This document shows, piece after piece, positions 13,901 to 27,894 of a DNA stretch of 64,000 bases (within the stretch, counting starts at the first letter, position 1; every line of letters begins with the position of its first letter). The notes below the pieces were generated by a model. The model made no database searches. It was not told where the DNA came from and saw only the letters and a list, made by a program, of their open reading frames with translations. This stretch comes from Marchantia polymorpha subsp. ruderalis. Lineage: Eukaryota; Streptophyta; Marchantiopsida; Marchantiales; Marchantiaceae. A program made the position numbers and the translations under genes. Where the stretch lies: NCBI GenBank assembly GCA_037833965.1, contig AP031353.1, positions 26,662,501 to 26,726,500 of the forward strand, given 5' to 3'.

Positions 13901-15154
13901 CGATTGCGGCGCTCGGACGACGTCGACGGGCGCCAATGCAATCAGGAGGTCGTGAGTCGAGAACATATCGGGGGCCAAATCGTGTAAATTCAACGGAGGG
14001 GGCCGGTTCAAGGAGCCCGGCCTGAAATCCGCCATGGCTTGCTTTCTGTCGGAGGCCCTTTGCTCCGGCGACTTGTCTGCCCTCGGAGACACCCGGAATT
14101 CACCGCTGCCATCGCTCGATGATCTGCTGGATGAATCCACCAATCTCGGCATCGCCTCTTCTCTCGGGGCAACCGCAGCTGCTGCCTGTGAAATGTCTGG
14201 GCTACCACGTTGGCCGGGCAGCGGTCTCGTGACGCGAGGTAAGCCTCGCGACAGGGACCCGGTGCTGGATTGCTCGTCGCGAGGTTGCCGGGCTTCTCGA
14301 GAGATAGGCGACGGCATGTCGGCGGGCGTGACAGGCTCACTTCGGACGCGTTGAAATTGCGCATGGGGATCCAAAATCTTGGGACCTAAGAGTGAGCCCT
14401 GGCGACTCCTGAGCTCAATACCAGAGCTCGGGTGGGGCGACATTGGCTTACTCGGAGCGGCGGGCAGAGAATTACCACGGCGCCAGAAACGTTGCGACTG
14501 TTTCTCCGGCTCAGGTCGATGTTTCTCGATAAAGCTGGCCACAGCAAGTGCGTCGGCGTCATTCTTGCGCTTCGATGGCGACTTGCCCAATCCATCGAGT
14601 CCGGCCTCTCGATCCACTGATGCACCCTTGCTTCGACTCGGCGAATCGCTTGACGCGCAGCTCTCCCGTGACGTCGGTGCACTGGACGAGTTCTCCAGTT
14701 CAGTCGGTCTGGAAGAGACCACGAACGTAAATTCCTTTTCCTCGTCCTCGGCATACCGAGCATCGCCTCTGGGAGTACTAACCCTCGGGCTATCCACGCC
14801 CCTCGCTTCGTCGCCAATCACCATCGAAGGATCGCCTGCGGAGGAGTCGAATGGATGGCTGGCCATCGCAGCGTTCCAAGCTTCTGGGCTGATTCCCAGA
14901 GATGCAGGTCCCCCGAGACCCAGAAACTCACACACGACTGTGATCTCCTCCACGCTATGTGGTCCCGACACTCTGTAATCCGACCAGTCCTCGCGAGAAT
15001 GGCTGGACGACTCCGACCCATCGTGCGAAGAATAATCTGAATCCCGCGCAGAATTGTAGCTGATGTCCTTTTTCGCATTCCGCCTATCCAATCGTCGTCC
15101 CTTTCCTCCACCACCACCACCTTTGAGTGGATACGCCCTTCTCACAGTGTCCAT
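10979..15154 (-). CDS. MEKK-class MAP kinase kinase kinase, 862 aa, 8 exons
   Basis: Serine/threonine kinase expected to phosphorylate MAP2Ks in a MAPK cascade. Minus-strand exons: 15154-13407, 12999-12915, 12750-12688, 12483-12326, 12208-12133, 11900-11841, 11690-11583, 11269-10979; phases agree and the stop is TAG. Residues 1-560 are a low-complexity Ser/Pro/Arg-rich regulatory region carried by one GC-rich exon, starting with a Gly-rich patch. The kinase domain follows: GAGSFG P-loop at 570-575, catalytic Lys591 in FFAVKEV, HRD at 684-686 followed by [12 protein letters not shown] at 704-706, and GSAYWMAPE at 722-730, the MEKK-type activation segment. C-lobe residues continue to about 816, then a short Ser-rich tail. 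All catalytic residues are present, so it should be active. The start ATG is the first in the long open exon and gives a protein of usual family size. The paralog class within the MEKK/MAPKKK3 group is not resolved. Confidence 0.93.
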
Positions 15155-15734
15155 GATACCCTTCCTGATTTTCCTGGACTCCAGTGTTTAAAATGATATG
15201 TACCCTAATTCTTCTTCACCCATCGGTTGTCCAAGGCAGACTCGTACAACCCAATCGAATCTCGGAATAGAAGCCGATGCTCTTCACGAATCCGTGGTGG
15301 TACCTGCTGTTGCGTGTCCCGATTCCTGCCTAGCATCCTCGCTCTACCATAACACACGACGTTAGCCACCATGGCCTGCCCAAATTCCATTCGCAAAGGA
15401 AACCCTCCCGGCGAAGCCCGAGCCCTCGTTGGCTCCGCATCTGTACCTGGACTGTACTAATAGCACACCATCGGCCGCCATGGCTACAAACGCATCTCGT
15501 CGTTCACCTCGTCCTCCTCTTCTGCTGCTCAGCAGATCCGAAATCTGCTCTGCTCTCGCCCAGCTCTTCCTGCGACCTCGACCACCATGTCCAGTACATA
15601 CACGCCACGGTTACCCTGCCCACTGCCCACTGCCACTGCCACTTGCAATTCCGCCCCTTCAATGTCAGCCCTGGACCCTTTCGTTGCTCTGATCCTCACT
15701 TACCCCTGCCTCATCTCATCTCGTCCCATCCCAT

Positions 15735-15767
15735 CTCACCTCACCTCACCTCACCTCACCTCACCTC
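15735..15767 (+). repeat. (CTCAC)n pentanucleotide microsatellite
   Basis: Six uninterrupted CTCAC units followed by CTC, inside the pyrimidine-rich flank of the MAPKKK. Confidence 0.9.
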
Positions 15768-16375
15768 CGGCCTGCCTTTCTTTCACCTGGTTCTATGTAC
15801 AAATCTCCCTCTCCCTCCCTCTCTATTTCTCTCGTCGATTTCACGGACGGCCCGGCTGCAAGTCCACGCTCGAGCTTCCTCCGCTCCTTCCCCTCGCAGA
15901 ATTCTGTCTACAAGGAACAGATCCACACAAACAACAACCAACCGCAAAAAGAAAAGCACACCGTCGCTCGAAAGAATTGACGCTCGGCTTTGAGCGAACG
16001 ACAGGAGCCTGCCCCTCGTCTCTGTTCTTCCCTTCTCTTCTCGTCCTTCCGTCGCTTCTTCGTCTACTTCGTCTTCTTCGTCTTCTGCTTCCCTATCCTC
16101 TTGCCACTCGAAGTCCAATCCACTCCACCCCACTCCACTCTAGTCCGGCGAAAAGGTTCCTCACTGTCTAAGGCCCGCTTGCCTTCGACGATGCCGCGAA
16201 GGTCTTCGCTTCGGATGATGGTGAACAATGACCATGGACAGCCTTCAATCAGCGACGATCCACCTCATCATCAGCAGTGCTGTCTGCCTGTCCGTCCTTC
16301 GGCCAGGCAGAGGCGATCGAACGAACGAACTAGCAAGCACTAACTCTACACTCTCCACTAATTACTCCTCCCTCC

Positions 16376-16421
16376 CATCCCCTTTCCTTCCCTTCTCTTC
16401 CCTTCCCTTCCCTTCCCTTTC
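16376..16421 (+). repeat. CCCTT-type polypyrimidine repeat
   Basis: A run of CCCTT/CCTT units, with one interruption by CTCTT. Similar CCCTT/CCCCT runs recur at about 16497-16525 and 16644-16670. Confidence 0.8.
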
Positions 16422-17893
16422 TGTGCTCTTCTCTATTGGAGACCAGCACTTCAGCGGGCGCTCCTCATGAATGACTCGATTCCCAGCCCGCCTCCTCTCC
16501 TTTCCCCCCTTCCCCTTTCCCTTCCCCGCTCCCTACTACCCTTCCTCTCGCTGCGCTTCTCCTCATCATTCCGGATCATCGAATCGCGCATTGACCTCCC
16601 CAACCAGCCCCGCCAGCCGTTGCGCAGCTCAGATCAGCTCTCCTCTCCCCTCCCCTCCCCTGCCCTCCCCGCGAAGTAGTCAAGCAGAAGAAGCGAGCCC
16701 CATCCCTCGTTCGCCTCTTTCCCCTCGTTCCCCTTTCCGCTCAAAAGCGACGAAGCAGTACAGCGCACGAAGGAGGACGGGGATGGAGACTGACCGCGCC
16801 AACCAGAGCTAGGTCCAAGCCTGGCTCCCGGGGCCGGGGGCCGAGGGCCGAGCTGGCCCGGCTCGGCTCGGCCCGCTCCGCGCTGCCAAGTCTCCGCTGC
16901 CTGGCAAGCTACATGTAGCTATGAGCTCAGCAGCAGCTCGCCTCGCCTGCCCCGCTGGCAGGTCCTTCGAGCGCCCGCGATGTTCGTCCCGCTCGTGCTC
17001 TCTATAATAAGGGAAGCTCTCGAAACGAACGACCTCGTGTCGGCTTTCGACGCCCGGGCCCGTCTGCCCCGTCCGGTCCCAGAACTTCCCGGCAGCTGCC
17101 GCACCCGGGCCCGTCTTCCCCGTCCGCCTTCGGTCGCGTGCTCCGTGATACCCTGAGCTGGGCTCGGTATAAGGACCCCGGGGCGGTCCAGTCATCCGCT
17201 CGCGTGGCATCTGTACGGTCTCGGGCTCCGACCTCAGCGAGCAGCGAAGGTCTCGCCTTCGCGACGGGACGTGATTCATCACTTCGCGAAGGAGATTCCG
17301 GATTAGGCCCCAGCATTCCCTCCCTGACCATTCGCGTTTGCGTTTCGACGTCACGCTCGCGACTGGATGAATCGCCGATCGCATGCCCGGCTTATACTTT
17401 CCATCATTTCGCTCCAGAAGGCCCGTACCGTTATGCCTTGTCGCACGTCGACTTCAACGAGAACCTGCTGGCTCTTCGTCAGTACAGAAACTCCGCCCTC
17501 GTACCGCTCGAGTGAGAGAGTGAGCGAGCGAGCGAGCTAGTGAATGAATGAAGGGAAACCACTTATGTCAACAGACCGAATCGCTTCTCTTCTCATCCTC
17601 GGCACAATTGCGTGCACGACTTCGCCGCTCTGAAAGCCTTCCGGTGGCTATTTATGTGTTCCTCGACTCGCGGAAGAGGAACAACGGACAAGTCAACGAG
17701 CATATTCACAAGCATGAGCATTAACATTGCATCGTCGGTGTAAGGATTGGTGTAGACTCCGATTGACGCTGAGATTGACATTTTCTTCGGAACCGGGACG
17801 TTTCAGTTATTCTTAGGTAGGAAGTGTGGAGCGATCGCTCGAGTGGCTGACGAGAAGATCGGAAGCACTTCGTTTCGGTTCGTTAGTTTCTGG

Positions 17894-17924
17894 TGGAGGA
17901 GGAGAGGAGGAGGAGGAGGAGGAG
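17894..17924 (+). repeat. (GGA)n trinucleotide repeat
   Basis: A GGA/GAG tract interrupted by a single GGAGA. It would encode poly-Glu or poly-Arg if translated, but lies in no supported gene. Confidence 0.85.
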
Positions 17925-19406
17925 CCAGAGTACTCGAGTTCTTGTAAGACGAGGAACTGTGTCTCGACTGCGAGCTGGAAAGAGTGCCAGAGGAAGTCCA
18001 ATCAGATGAGCCACTGTGACATTTGGCGCCCTCTGTCCCGTATGCATGCAGGTCCTCCGGAGCTCATCGATCCCCGAGAATATGCCTCCGAGGCATGAGA
18101 TCTGGGGCGTCGGATCGTCGGATCGCCGGGACGAGCCTGTTCCCAGGACCGGACCGGCGTGGACCTTGTCTAAGAGTGGGGGGACATTTGGCGAGCACCT
18201 TGTGGAGAATCTCGTCTTCTTTAGCCGGAGGAGGTTGAGTTTCACGCCTCCGGCAGCTAGAGTAAGCAGATCGGAGTCGGACTGGACGAGCTCGGAAAGG
18301 CTTAGTTGATGTGCATGTGACGAAATCAGCAACCGGTCAGCTCAGATCAACCGAACCGGCCGAGTCTCGGTGGTCACTCCGAGATGGGGCCCGCCCGGCC
18401 TCTCTCCTCATACCGAGCTCGAAAGGACACAAGTTCCACAAGGATAACAGCCGACTGGATCGGGCCGCACCGATAATCCTCTTGGCAGACGCGGATCCCT
18501 TCTCGATCCACCTTCGCTCCTTGAACTCGTCGTGCATAACAGACTGTCCTTCACCGAACGAGGTAAGGATCAGCGCAGGAGAGGCAATAACGTCGTCTCT
18601 GTGCTGGTGGGAACAAAAGATCACCGCCACAGAATCAGCTGGTGTACTTACTTGGGTCGACGTTGCATATATAGATATATATATTATCACGAACTGCAAC
18701 TAGCAAGACGAGGTCGGAGTAAAAGACGCATGTTGGGACGCACAAATATGTCGTTGCTTGTAGACTACCGCGGGGATTTCCGGGCCTCTCACCTTTTCGC
18801 CGGTCGAATCTCCGCTCTCGCGTGTTTAGTGGATGAGTGAGCACATACCCGATCTTAATATAGATGGCTCGAGTACGCGTAGTCCAGGCTCAACTGAAAA
18901 CCCCCGATTCTTCGAGGCCCATTTTTTCTCTATGATTCAGCTTCTGGACGAAATCTCGAATGGAGTGAGAGGAGCGATGGGAGACGAAGGGGATGATGAG
19001 CGCAGAGTGGGGATAGTGGGGGCCGACAGCGGATGCCGACCAGATCTCCGCATTCGTAAGAATCCGTCATTCTGACGCATACGCGGCGAGGATGGGCGCT
19101 GATAATTTCGGCGGCCGCAGAGCGGAGAATCGGTCAGTGTTGACACAGGACGCACCGTTTCTCCGAGAGTCCGTCACGCGAACCCTCGGGACGCCCGAAC
19201 CGCCCTCGGGTCGCTCCCACCTGGCACTGGCCAGCTTTCAAACGTGTCGACCGACTCAAAACCCGCGCGCGGCCTCTCCCGGTCAAACCATCTGTACCGG
19301 ACGCTCTAACTGTCGGGTTCCCCGGTCAACAGATCCCGTCCTGCCCTGTGGCCATCCCCGCATTCTCCATGCCTCCGTCTGCATACGAGGCGAACTTTGG
19401 CTCGTC

Positions 19407-19412
<6 letters not shown>

Positions 19413-19442
<30 letters not shown>
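19413..19442 (+). repeat. (CT)15 microsatellite
   Basis: Fifteen uninterrupted CT dinucleotides, flanked by further CCCT/CTCC pyrimidine sequence on both sides. Confidence 0.95.
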
Positions 19443-19443
<1 letters not shown>

Positions 19444-19800
19444 ACTCTCCCTCCCTCCCTTTCGCTCTTTGACCTCTAGCGATCGTGGACGTGGACGTCC
19501 CCGCTTGCCTCTGACCATATCTGGTGTGAGATCGACATAACCACCAGCCAAAAAGTCCTGCAATCTTTCACACGATCCAGATCCAGATCCTTCTTCCTCT
19601 TCGCTGGCGGTACCGAGAGCCAAATCAGAAGGACACTGAGGCCAGCCAGCGAAATTGCATGAAGGAATTGGCACATGTGCACTCGTTTCCTTGGAGGAAA
19701 CATTTACGCTCAATTTCTTTGACGTTTGAGCTCAACTTGCGAAGGTCGGTTCTTTCGCTCAAACCCCAAACATGTTGCATATTGTATATACTTTAGATTG

Positions 19801-22800
19801 TACAACAATACTTATACATGGGCATATGTAATAAAGGTTCATTTGTAATGGATATCATAAATAAATATGTATTTAATTGATTTTATTATTTATAATAAAT
19901 TTGTTCGCAAGTTGTATAATTACGTCTTGAGTTTTACATGGTAATAAACAAGGGATAGTGCTTTACGATCATAATAACGTTACTCTACTACTATATTTTA
20001 GTCATATCTATCTCTTAACTATTCTACATACTTTGTATCCATTTATTGAGAAAATCATTCGCCCGGTGCAATCCATAAGAAAAACATGATGATCTGTTGT
20101 GCTCATCTTAACACTTTGTAGTTATATATGGTTTGACCTAGATTCTTCGATGGTTTGGGTTCAACCAGTTCAACTATTAGGTATTTCTCACATATTATTG
20201 GGGCCAGCCCCATGTTAGACGTTTGGTGTCATCATTGTTATATTTGACGTGTCCTACTTTTGGGTTATTTGAAGTATACGGTTTTTTCGCTACAATACCC
20301 CTTCTACCAATAGAGTATTAACATCCTGTGTCATAAAAGGTTGACTGTCTGATAGAAAAAGGAATGAATATGTGACAACAATTAGCTACCCCATAATAGC
20401 AGCCAATATGTAAGTAGCCGGGCAGAATGTCTTTCGTACAAAAGAAAGACCAGTACGCGGACCGAATGAGCAACGAGGACCAGGATATGGGCTCGAGTCC
20501 GACGACCCAGAAGAGCGAAGTTGACGCAGGAAAAGGAGCACTCGTCAAAATAAGATTTTAGCCTAATGCTATGCTTTCCACACAGAAATGGAATGTTTAG
20601 TACATAATGGACTCCCGGTAATCATCAGTCGACCTCATCCTCGCTCCCCAGCGTCTCCCCTTCCGCATTTCCCATCGACAAACCGGATCCACCGGCTGTC
20701 AAACCCACGGAAAAAAGAAAGGTAAATCACTTCGCTCTTTGACTCGCTGACATTGAAATCAAAGCTTACGGTGCTTCAGTAACTATCCCGCCCAGAGTTT
20801 GATCCCAGCAAGTACGCTACAGTACAGTATATTGCAGTATGTGGTAGGTTGGAAAGATTTAAGCACCGGGTTTCGATCTGAGTCGCTGTAGAATAATAGA
20901 TGCTTCGTGCTGACTTCTCAGCTGCTTTATATTACGTTGACATATTGCACACAATCAATTGTGACACTGGCATATGGTCTAGAGTTGGTTTTGCAATTGT
21001 CACTTTGTGTTCTCTTGGCCATCGTTTGCCACACCACTATGACATTTGTTTGTACCAACGTGTAATTGTATGTACCTGGGAGACACTTAACTTCTCTCCA
21101 CCGAAAATTAAGCGGGTTGCAACCCCTTGACTGCGTACATTAATCATCTGTCGACTTCTTCTGAATTAACTTATCCCACTTTCGTAGTTTCTCCGATATA
21201 AGATGGGCAAGGCCTAGAGCTATCTGAGGTCTCCTGTCACCGTGTATCATGAAGAGATGATAGTTATGTAATGATTTACAAATCAACATGTTTTAGTTTC
21301 TGATCTTCTTCAGTCGCATCATGAAAGATCGTCTGTGGTATTAGTCGATGAGCATCAGGGAACCCAACGTAAGAAAGCGCTGGGAAAATGCTGACATCAA
21401 CAAAAAAGTAGAGTATACCACGGTGGACCTCTATATTCCAATTCAAATTATAATTCTGCCTGTACTTAGATGAACATCACCACCACTTTTCCATTATTCT
21501 TCAAGTTTAAGACTCTCTTGACGGGAATGAAGTCAGAGATATCATACAGATGTCTGATTCTCAGACTTGGACTAAACGCATCATAATGATTGAAGGACTT
21601 CAGGGCCTCCGCGTAAACCGAAAGTCTCAAGAGATTTCAAGAAACGTCGAAGAAGCTCAATAGGAGTTTTATGCAAAAGTAATCACAATCTCGGACGGAA
21701 TAAAAAATTGAATTGATCAGATTTCAATTGATTCCCTCAATAAGTCAATGTTGACATGAAATCATGTCAGGAACTATCAGAATCTAAATCAGAAAAAGAA
21801 TTTTCCGACCGATTGTAAGATTCCAATATGATAGTCTGCAGTGAAATTTTATTTTTTCAAATTAAATGAATATTAACATTATCATGTTCTATAAATCATG
21901 CAAATCTATTCAGTAGTATATTATTTCTAAAATATGAAAGTTAGTGAAACAAAGTTTGAACTAAAATGCAGAGTTTTTCCTGCTCTCTAAGAAAATCAAA
22001 TAAATTTCCGGGCTTATGAATTAAGTACAAATAACACCATGCTTTTCAATATCCAATATCTTGATAATAATCTCAATGGTTGACTCTTAAGTGCATAACG
22101 TCTCAGCGAGTCAAAGGCTTTACTACCCTCGGATGATAGAGCCTCATGCCTCACTGCAAAGCTTTATTCATCCATTCGCAAAGCCAAGCGGAGACAATGT
22201 AACCTTGCAAAAAGGAAGGGGAAGACTCAGGACCTGTTAAAAAGGGTAAATTTCGATAGCATCTCACTGGAATATCTATATATATGTAAAAACCTCTGTA
22301 AAGAATCATCTACTTAGTTACAATACCTGATTGTTAGATTGCATAAGTCTAGACATATACTTGAAGACAATTTGACTCAGTATGAGCCACTACTTAACTT
22401 TCCAAGTAAAAATGTCATAACCTGCTCGTTGCCTCATTTCAAATGGACTCCACATAATATAGATTTGGAAACTGCCACAAGAGGAATTATCCCAACGCAT
22501 GGGCTAAATTGTTTGTATATATTGAATGGTGGAGCACATAGTTGGATGCCAACCCTATATTCTAACATTAATGAGGGCCCAAGAATATAAGCAGTGGCCA
22601 GGTCCCATGAAAAATATTGCCATGAAAAGCAAAGTAAGACACCTCACATAGCATGAAATTGTGCACATGAGCACACAAGCATAATGATAATGGAATAATA
22701 CATTACATTCCGAATTCAATTGTTCTAGATCTGAATAGAGTACAAGGGAAAGACAGTTTTCTATCTTGCAAGCAGTGATTGTGTACAGGAAGTTCCCATC

Positions 22801-25800
22801 ATTCTTCTTATACTTTCTATTATATACCGTAATTAACATCCGTACCATTCATTAGAACCTTCGGACGATGTAGTCTCTATTATCGCAACTGATGTTCATA
22901 AATTGACACACTCACCGTCATTAAGTATTGACAATCTCATGATTAAGAATTACGATAGGAAGATTCTGCTCGCCATTAACATCATTCAGATGTTTCGACA
23001 TGCCCCAAGACACTACAGATTCATTTGCTTTTAATGGTAACCACTGAACCCTCTGGTACGAACATAAAACAGAGATTGTCATATCCAACAAGGATACCAC
23101 GTCATGCAAACATTGACCTGTAGTTCCATGGACATTCCAGTACCATGTGCCTTGCGTCACTGCCTTGTCCCGGACTGTCTGCTACACTCACATGCTCTAC
23201 CATGTTATAACGCAGTAACTCGGTTTTACTGTGGTTAGATTGAGTTGGACGCAGTTAGACATTGAAAGAGTGAACGCAGTGCTGCCGGGACGTGAAAAGC
23301 ACATATTCGAAATCAAAGATCTGCAAACACTGACGTTAGCTGGACCAAAGGCACTTTGAGAAGCCCATCCAAACGGGCCATATATAACATTCTTGTCACT
23401 GGAGGCAGAATGATGCCACAGACTAGCCTCTGGAGAGTCCACCCAAAGAGGCCAATAATAATTATGTCTCCTTCCGCATGGACTGAATAAGCCCTCCCTA
23501 CTTTTCACCTTCTCCCACTCTATCTCACCTCCAAAATTGGACTGACTGTGGTAACTGTGGTAACTCCATCGCATGGAGACTCAGTACGGTGACCATGCCG
23601 TGACGGCTGTATGTATTTGTGTCTTCCCACAATATAAAAGGTTCGTTTAATAATCCCATTATACTATGGCTGGACGAGGACGGGAACGGCGTATTATAAG
23701 GCTATAACATGAATGGAAGTATCCGGAGGTGACTTTGAGGGTAACGGGTGCTCGCACAGCTTTATATTAGTGTTGTGAAGAGTGATTTCTTTTCTATGGA
23801 CCTCCGACATCTAAACCAAAATGGATCACCCAAAGAGACTCAAAACTATATGTTGTTATGCTAGTTGGGCTAGCCTCATAACCTCAATATTTTTTAATCA
23901 ATATAATCGCAGTCATATCACTTTGGACGCAACATATGACTTGTGAACTATATTCAATTGCAAACCGAATTTCTCATGTTACTATGACTCGCATGGTTAA
24001 CTTCCATGGATGGATATAGGTATGTCATGCACTTGATCTGTTTTGAAATAAATTTATGCTTGGTTTCGGAGTAACAAATTATTGTTAGAGACGTTGTGGT
24101 TTTCTATCTTGTAGATAACATAGTTTTAGAGATTAATCTTCGTCTACAAAAAACAACTAAACCAAAATCAGCATATGCTCTGAATTTTACATTACGCGTA
24201 TCTATATTTTTTTATGTATACTCTAGTCTAAGAACTAATATGAATGCCAAATTTCACATATTAAGGAGAGATATAGAAGAATTCTACCATATTTGAATTT
24301 TTAAAATAAAAATAGAAAATAAATTCTATATTTTTAATACAATTTGATGATTCTCTTTTGTGCTACTGTACTCTCTCTTGAATTATTAATGATTGGTCCT
24401 ATTACCAAATTTTTTTACTTTAATTGGCCCCCTTTTTTCATCCATGTAGGAATCATGTGGTACAGCGAACAAAAACTAAAATTATATATATCTAAATACT
24501 TGGGATCCACAAAAGACCAAACAGTTCATGATGACAAGGGAAGATGAAAACGGTGTCAAATCACATTAGATCGCACGCCAACGGGTGCCTATAAGGGTCA
24601 TCCCATGGACTTTGCCATCGCAGACCATAGGCGTCACTACAACCGTTCGATCACCGATCGGGCAGACAATATTTACCACTGACGCATCCGGAGCATGCAA
24701 AGACGAAAGAGATCTGATATTGGAATGTTTGTGAAGCTACATTTGGAAGGACAATTTCAATCGTGGATTCATTGTATCGACGTTTCAAAAGAGGGGATCC
24801 ATCTGCATTCAAGAGACCGCTAGCTGAAACCAGGGACTGGCCTTGGGCTTCCACTATGGTTTTGAGCACCCAACCTTCAGACCTAAAGAAAGAAAGAAAT
24901 GTCAACTTCCAGGGACTGTGCGCTTTATGTCATCATTTTGCTTAGCAACGGTTTCTTATTGACATGTATCTGTTGGTTCCTTTTTCAGGACTCGCTTGCA
25001 TATAAAGCTTGCTCTTAAAAAATTATAGCTTGTTTCTACAAATCATAAACAAAGTTGCATCAGCGCATATATTCAATCTTATCTGTCTTCTCTGAAATCG
25101 CGAATTGCTGTTGACAGATTTGTGTGGGTTGTTTCTATTTTGAAAAACTAGTCATGGATTTATGCTATGTATCACGGAACGAAGCAAAGAATTAGTGATG
25201 TAATTCAGGCTTCCTTAAACTCTACATGTACTTCTCGTAAATCAGTGATTTTTTGAATCTTCATAGGATGCAAAGGCAAAGATATGACGATGTATATTTA
25301 AGAAGTTTAAAAATCACTGTCCCACAACCGATAATGATTTCTTATTTGAAGACTGATAATAAACAAAAACCGTTTAGCTCAAAATTAGCAAAAAAAAACG
25401 CTCACGGTCTACAATTTGAATCGACATTCTTCATCTTGTCAACCTCAAGTTATCAAAATAAAAACTATATACTATCAGATACCAGTTAAAATATAGGTCT
25501 TAATCAAATACTCTCAATGAAATACAATCTGTGCAAGGTAACAAAATTATTTAAACTTTGAAACATATATGTATATAACACTAAAGATTCGCACTTTATT
25601 GAAACTGTTTTAGTTTAAACATACATTTGTTCGAAAACCATCTTGAAAACTAGATGGAAATTTACGCTTTCAATTTTTCACAACATATCTCAGACAAATG
25701 CTATCTGATAGAGACAGAATAAATATTTCCGAGATCAAAATAATTCTAGGCATATTTTTGGATTATAGATTAAATTTGTTTCCGAAATTGAGTATGTTAA

Positions 25801-27894
25801 AAAAAAAGGAATTCTTATCACATCATCTATCATTTGGTTGATAATGTGAATTTTGAAAATGAAGGAATCAATGTGTAAATGAAATTTGTGTTTCAAATTT
25901 ACATAATAATAATGGAAATATCTTGAAATATTTTCAAAATAGTTCAACATAAATAATTTCTCCAGTTGTAAAAATTGATATGAGTTTATGAATTTCTCAT
26001 GGAATAAAACCATGATTACTGTAATTTTAAAATATATTTTTCCTGAGTATTTTTTTAAATTTTTAAATTATTATTTTAAACAAGTAAAATTATTTCTAGA
26101 AATTGATTCAAGACATGATAACATGAATCTCAAATACAATACCCTAAATTCTTGAATTAGTCATGCAGATGTATTTATGATCTCATTTTGCAACTAAATC
26201 CTGATCTTAATTAATGCTGAATTTTGTATTTTTATGTGATCAAAATTTAGTTGGAAATTATAAAAGGCAAAAAAAAATCAATATTTCTTACAAATCACGT
26301 AAAGAATTTTGTAAAAGACTCAATTTTAATTATAATTATGAATGTAACAGAATTGTGAAATAAGACTTCTATTTTTTAAAAAAACATCATCGAACCAACT
26401 GATATTACATAAATCTAAATGAATTAAAAATCACAAATCAAAGTAAGCAATGTTAAATCAGTTCACATGGACAAATTTTTAAAATGTTTGAAAGTCCAAA
26501 CTATTGTTGATAGTATATAAGAATAAGAATGCACTCTGATAACACATAACATTTTGATTTATATTGAATAGCTTCAATGACATTCATTCAAAAACAAATA
26601 TATATGATTATAAAGATAAAATTCTTGAAAACTTCATTTTGTTCTAGAATCGATTCATTGGTAAATTTTCAAACTCAGGGAAAAATTATTGATGTTTCAA
26701 TTAATGATTCTGATACATTCTTATTTTTAAATACGAAATCATGATAAATATGCATTGTAAATTTTAAGTACTCAATAAAATTTAGATTTAAATTTTATTT
26801 ACTTATTTTCTCGATGGAAAACCCTTGATTAATTTTGGAAAAACAAAATTTTAGTCTATGTATTTAATTTTTGAAATTTATAAATATATTTTTATTAAAT
26901 AGACTATGTCTTATATTCAGATGGGATAAAGTTTTAAAATATTTTTAGTTTTGATGATTTGGGCTTTAATTATAAAATTATAAAATTTATTTTTTAAGGA
27001 AAACATAATTTTTTCTTTTTTTTGGTTTAAATGTATTCATTGTAGCTGTATAGTCACCAGTTTAAAATCCGTTTGTGAATTAAAGAAAATATATCTGAAT
27101 TTTGAAACTTAAATAAATAAGAAATTGGAACGAATTTCATTCTCGGATTGTGTTTTAATTTTTATTTTTTTTTGGAAACATTTTTGAATGTACATTATCT
27201 TTCTTATTGCATCAAGTATATGTTTTTTGTCTGATAGTTGCAGAACATTCTATTTATTGCCAGTCACAAAAAATATTTAGACATGATGATAAGATAGTAA
27301 AACGTCATACAAATCCTTGTTATTTTATCCATATGACTCAACGTCTCAACACATCTTGTTACGTAATTTCCGGCATAATACAAGCCTACACTTATATTTA
27401 GGCACAAATCTTGTGCACTCATCTAATGATGTAAACACCGTCCGAAAGTCTAATCTTATGAAAATCTATATATGTAATTGAGGTACTGCATCACTGTCCT
27501 CTTGCATTGCTTATTTTGAACATGTGCCATTCGTTGCTCTGAAATTTCTAAAAGGTTTTACAGCGCAAGTCCTCGCTCACATATAGATCCAGAAAATCTT
27601 TCTACCATCAACCTCTTCATAAGATATCCTAAGTCTTTTGTCCGAACGTGCCCTTTAAATGTTTCGTATCTTCAAACACCATTTATAAAAATTCACATGT
27701 GTTCACAAAATTTGGAACAAGGGACTTCTTATATTCGGCTAATGCCTTGAATTTGGGTGTCCTTTGAGTGAAATGTGTGAGTTTATACCCCTCTAAAAAA
27801 AATTTAGTGACAACTGCTGCTACGAGGCACTTTTGAATAAATAAACATGTACAGTCTTTATCTAGAGGATTGAATCAATGAACTAGTGGGTGAA
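19801..27894. other. Long AT-rich gene-free region
   Basis: About 8 kb of AT-rich DNA, extreme from about 24000 to 27400, with A/T homopolymers and no open frame that carries a domain. Reading frames are short and unremarkable. No LTR pair, terminal inverted repeat or tRNA could be recognised by eye. It probably consists of old, decayed transposons, but that is inference from composition and context only. Confidence 0.4.

Larger units (their letters stand above)
15155..17800. other. GC- and pyrimidine-rich region upstream of the MAPKKK
   Basis: Lies 5' of the minus-strand MAPKKK and probably contains its leader and promoter. The plus strand is strongly pyrimidine-rich (purine-rich on the coding strand of the kinase gene). 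The many overlapping frames here are Ser/Pro/Leu- or Arg-rich low-complexity readings without a domain, and I do not call a gene. The simple repeats are listed separately. Confidence 0.4.
17801..19800. other. GC-rich region without a supported gene
   Basis: Open frames on both strands (for example 18332-17883 minus, 18311-18703 plus, 19713-19441 minus) overlap one another and show no domain. The minus frame at 19713-19441 contains an acidic Glu/Ser stretch and a basic GKRGRPRPRS stretch and could be an orphan first exon, but no continuation was found. No transposon signature was seen. Confidence 0.3.

Noticed and set aside
13435-14978. Long plus-strand open frames (up to 199 codons)
   Set aside because: Antisense shadows of the GC-rich first exon of the MAPKKK; Arg/Pro-rich with no domain.
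15429-17515. Many overlapping Ser/Pro/Leu or Arg-rich frames
   Set aside because: Produced by pyrimidine-rich low-complexity DNA; no domain, no splice continuation.
19441-19713. 90-codon minus-strand frame with acidic and GKRGRPRP stretches
   Set aside because: Only one block, ends in the CT microsatellite flank, no second exon found; left as a possibility in the region entry.
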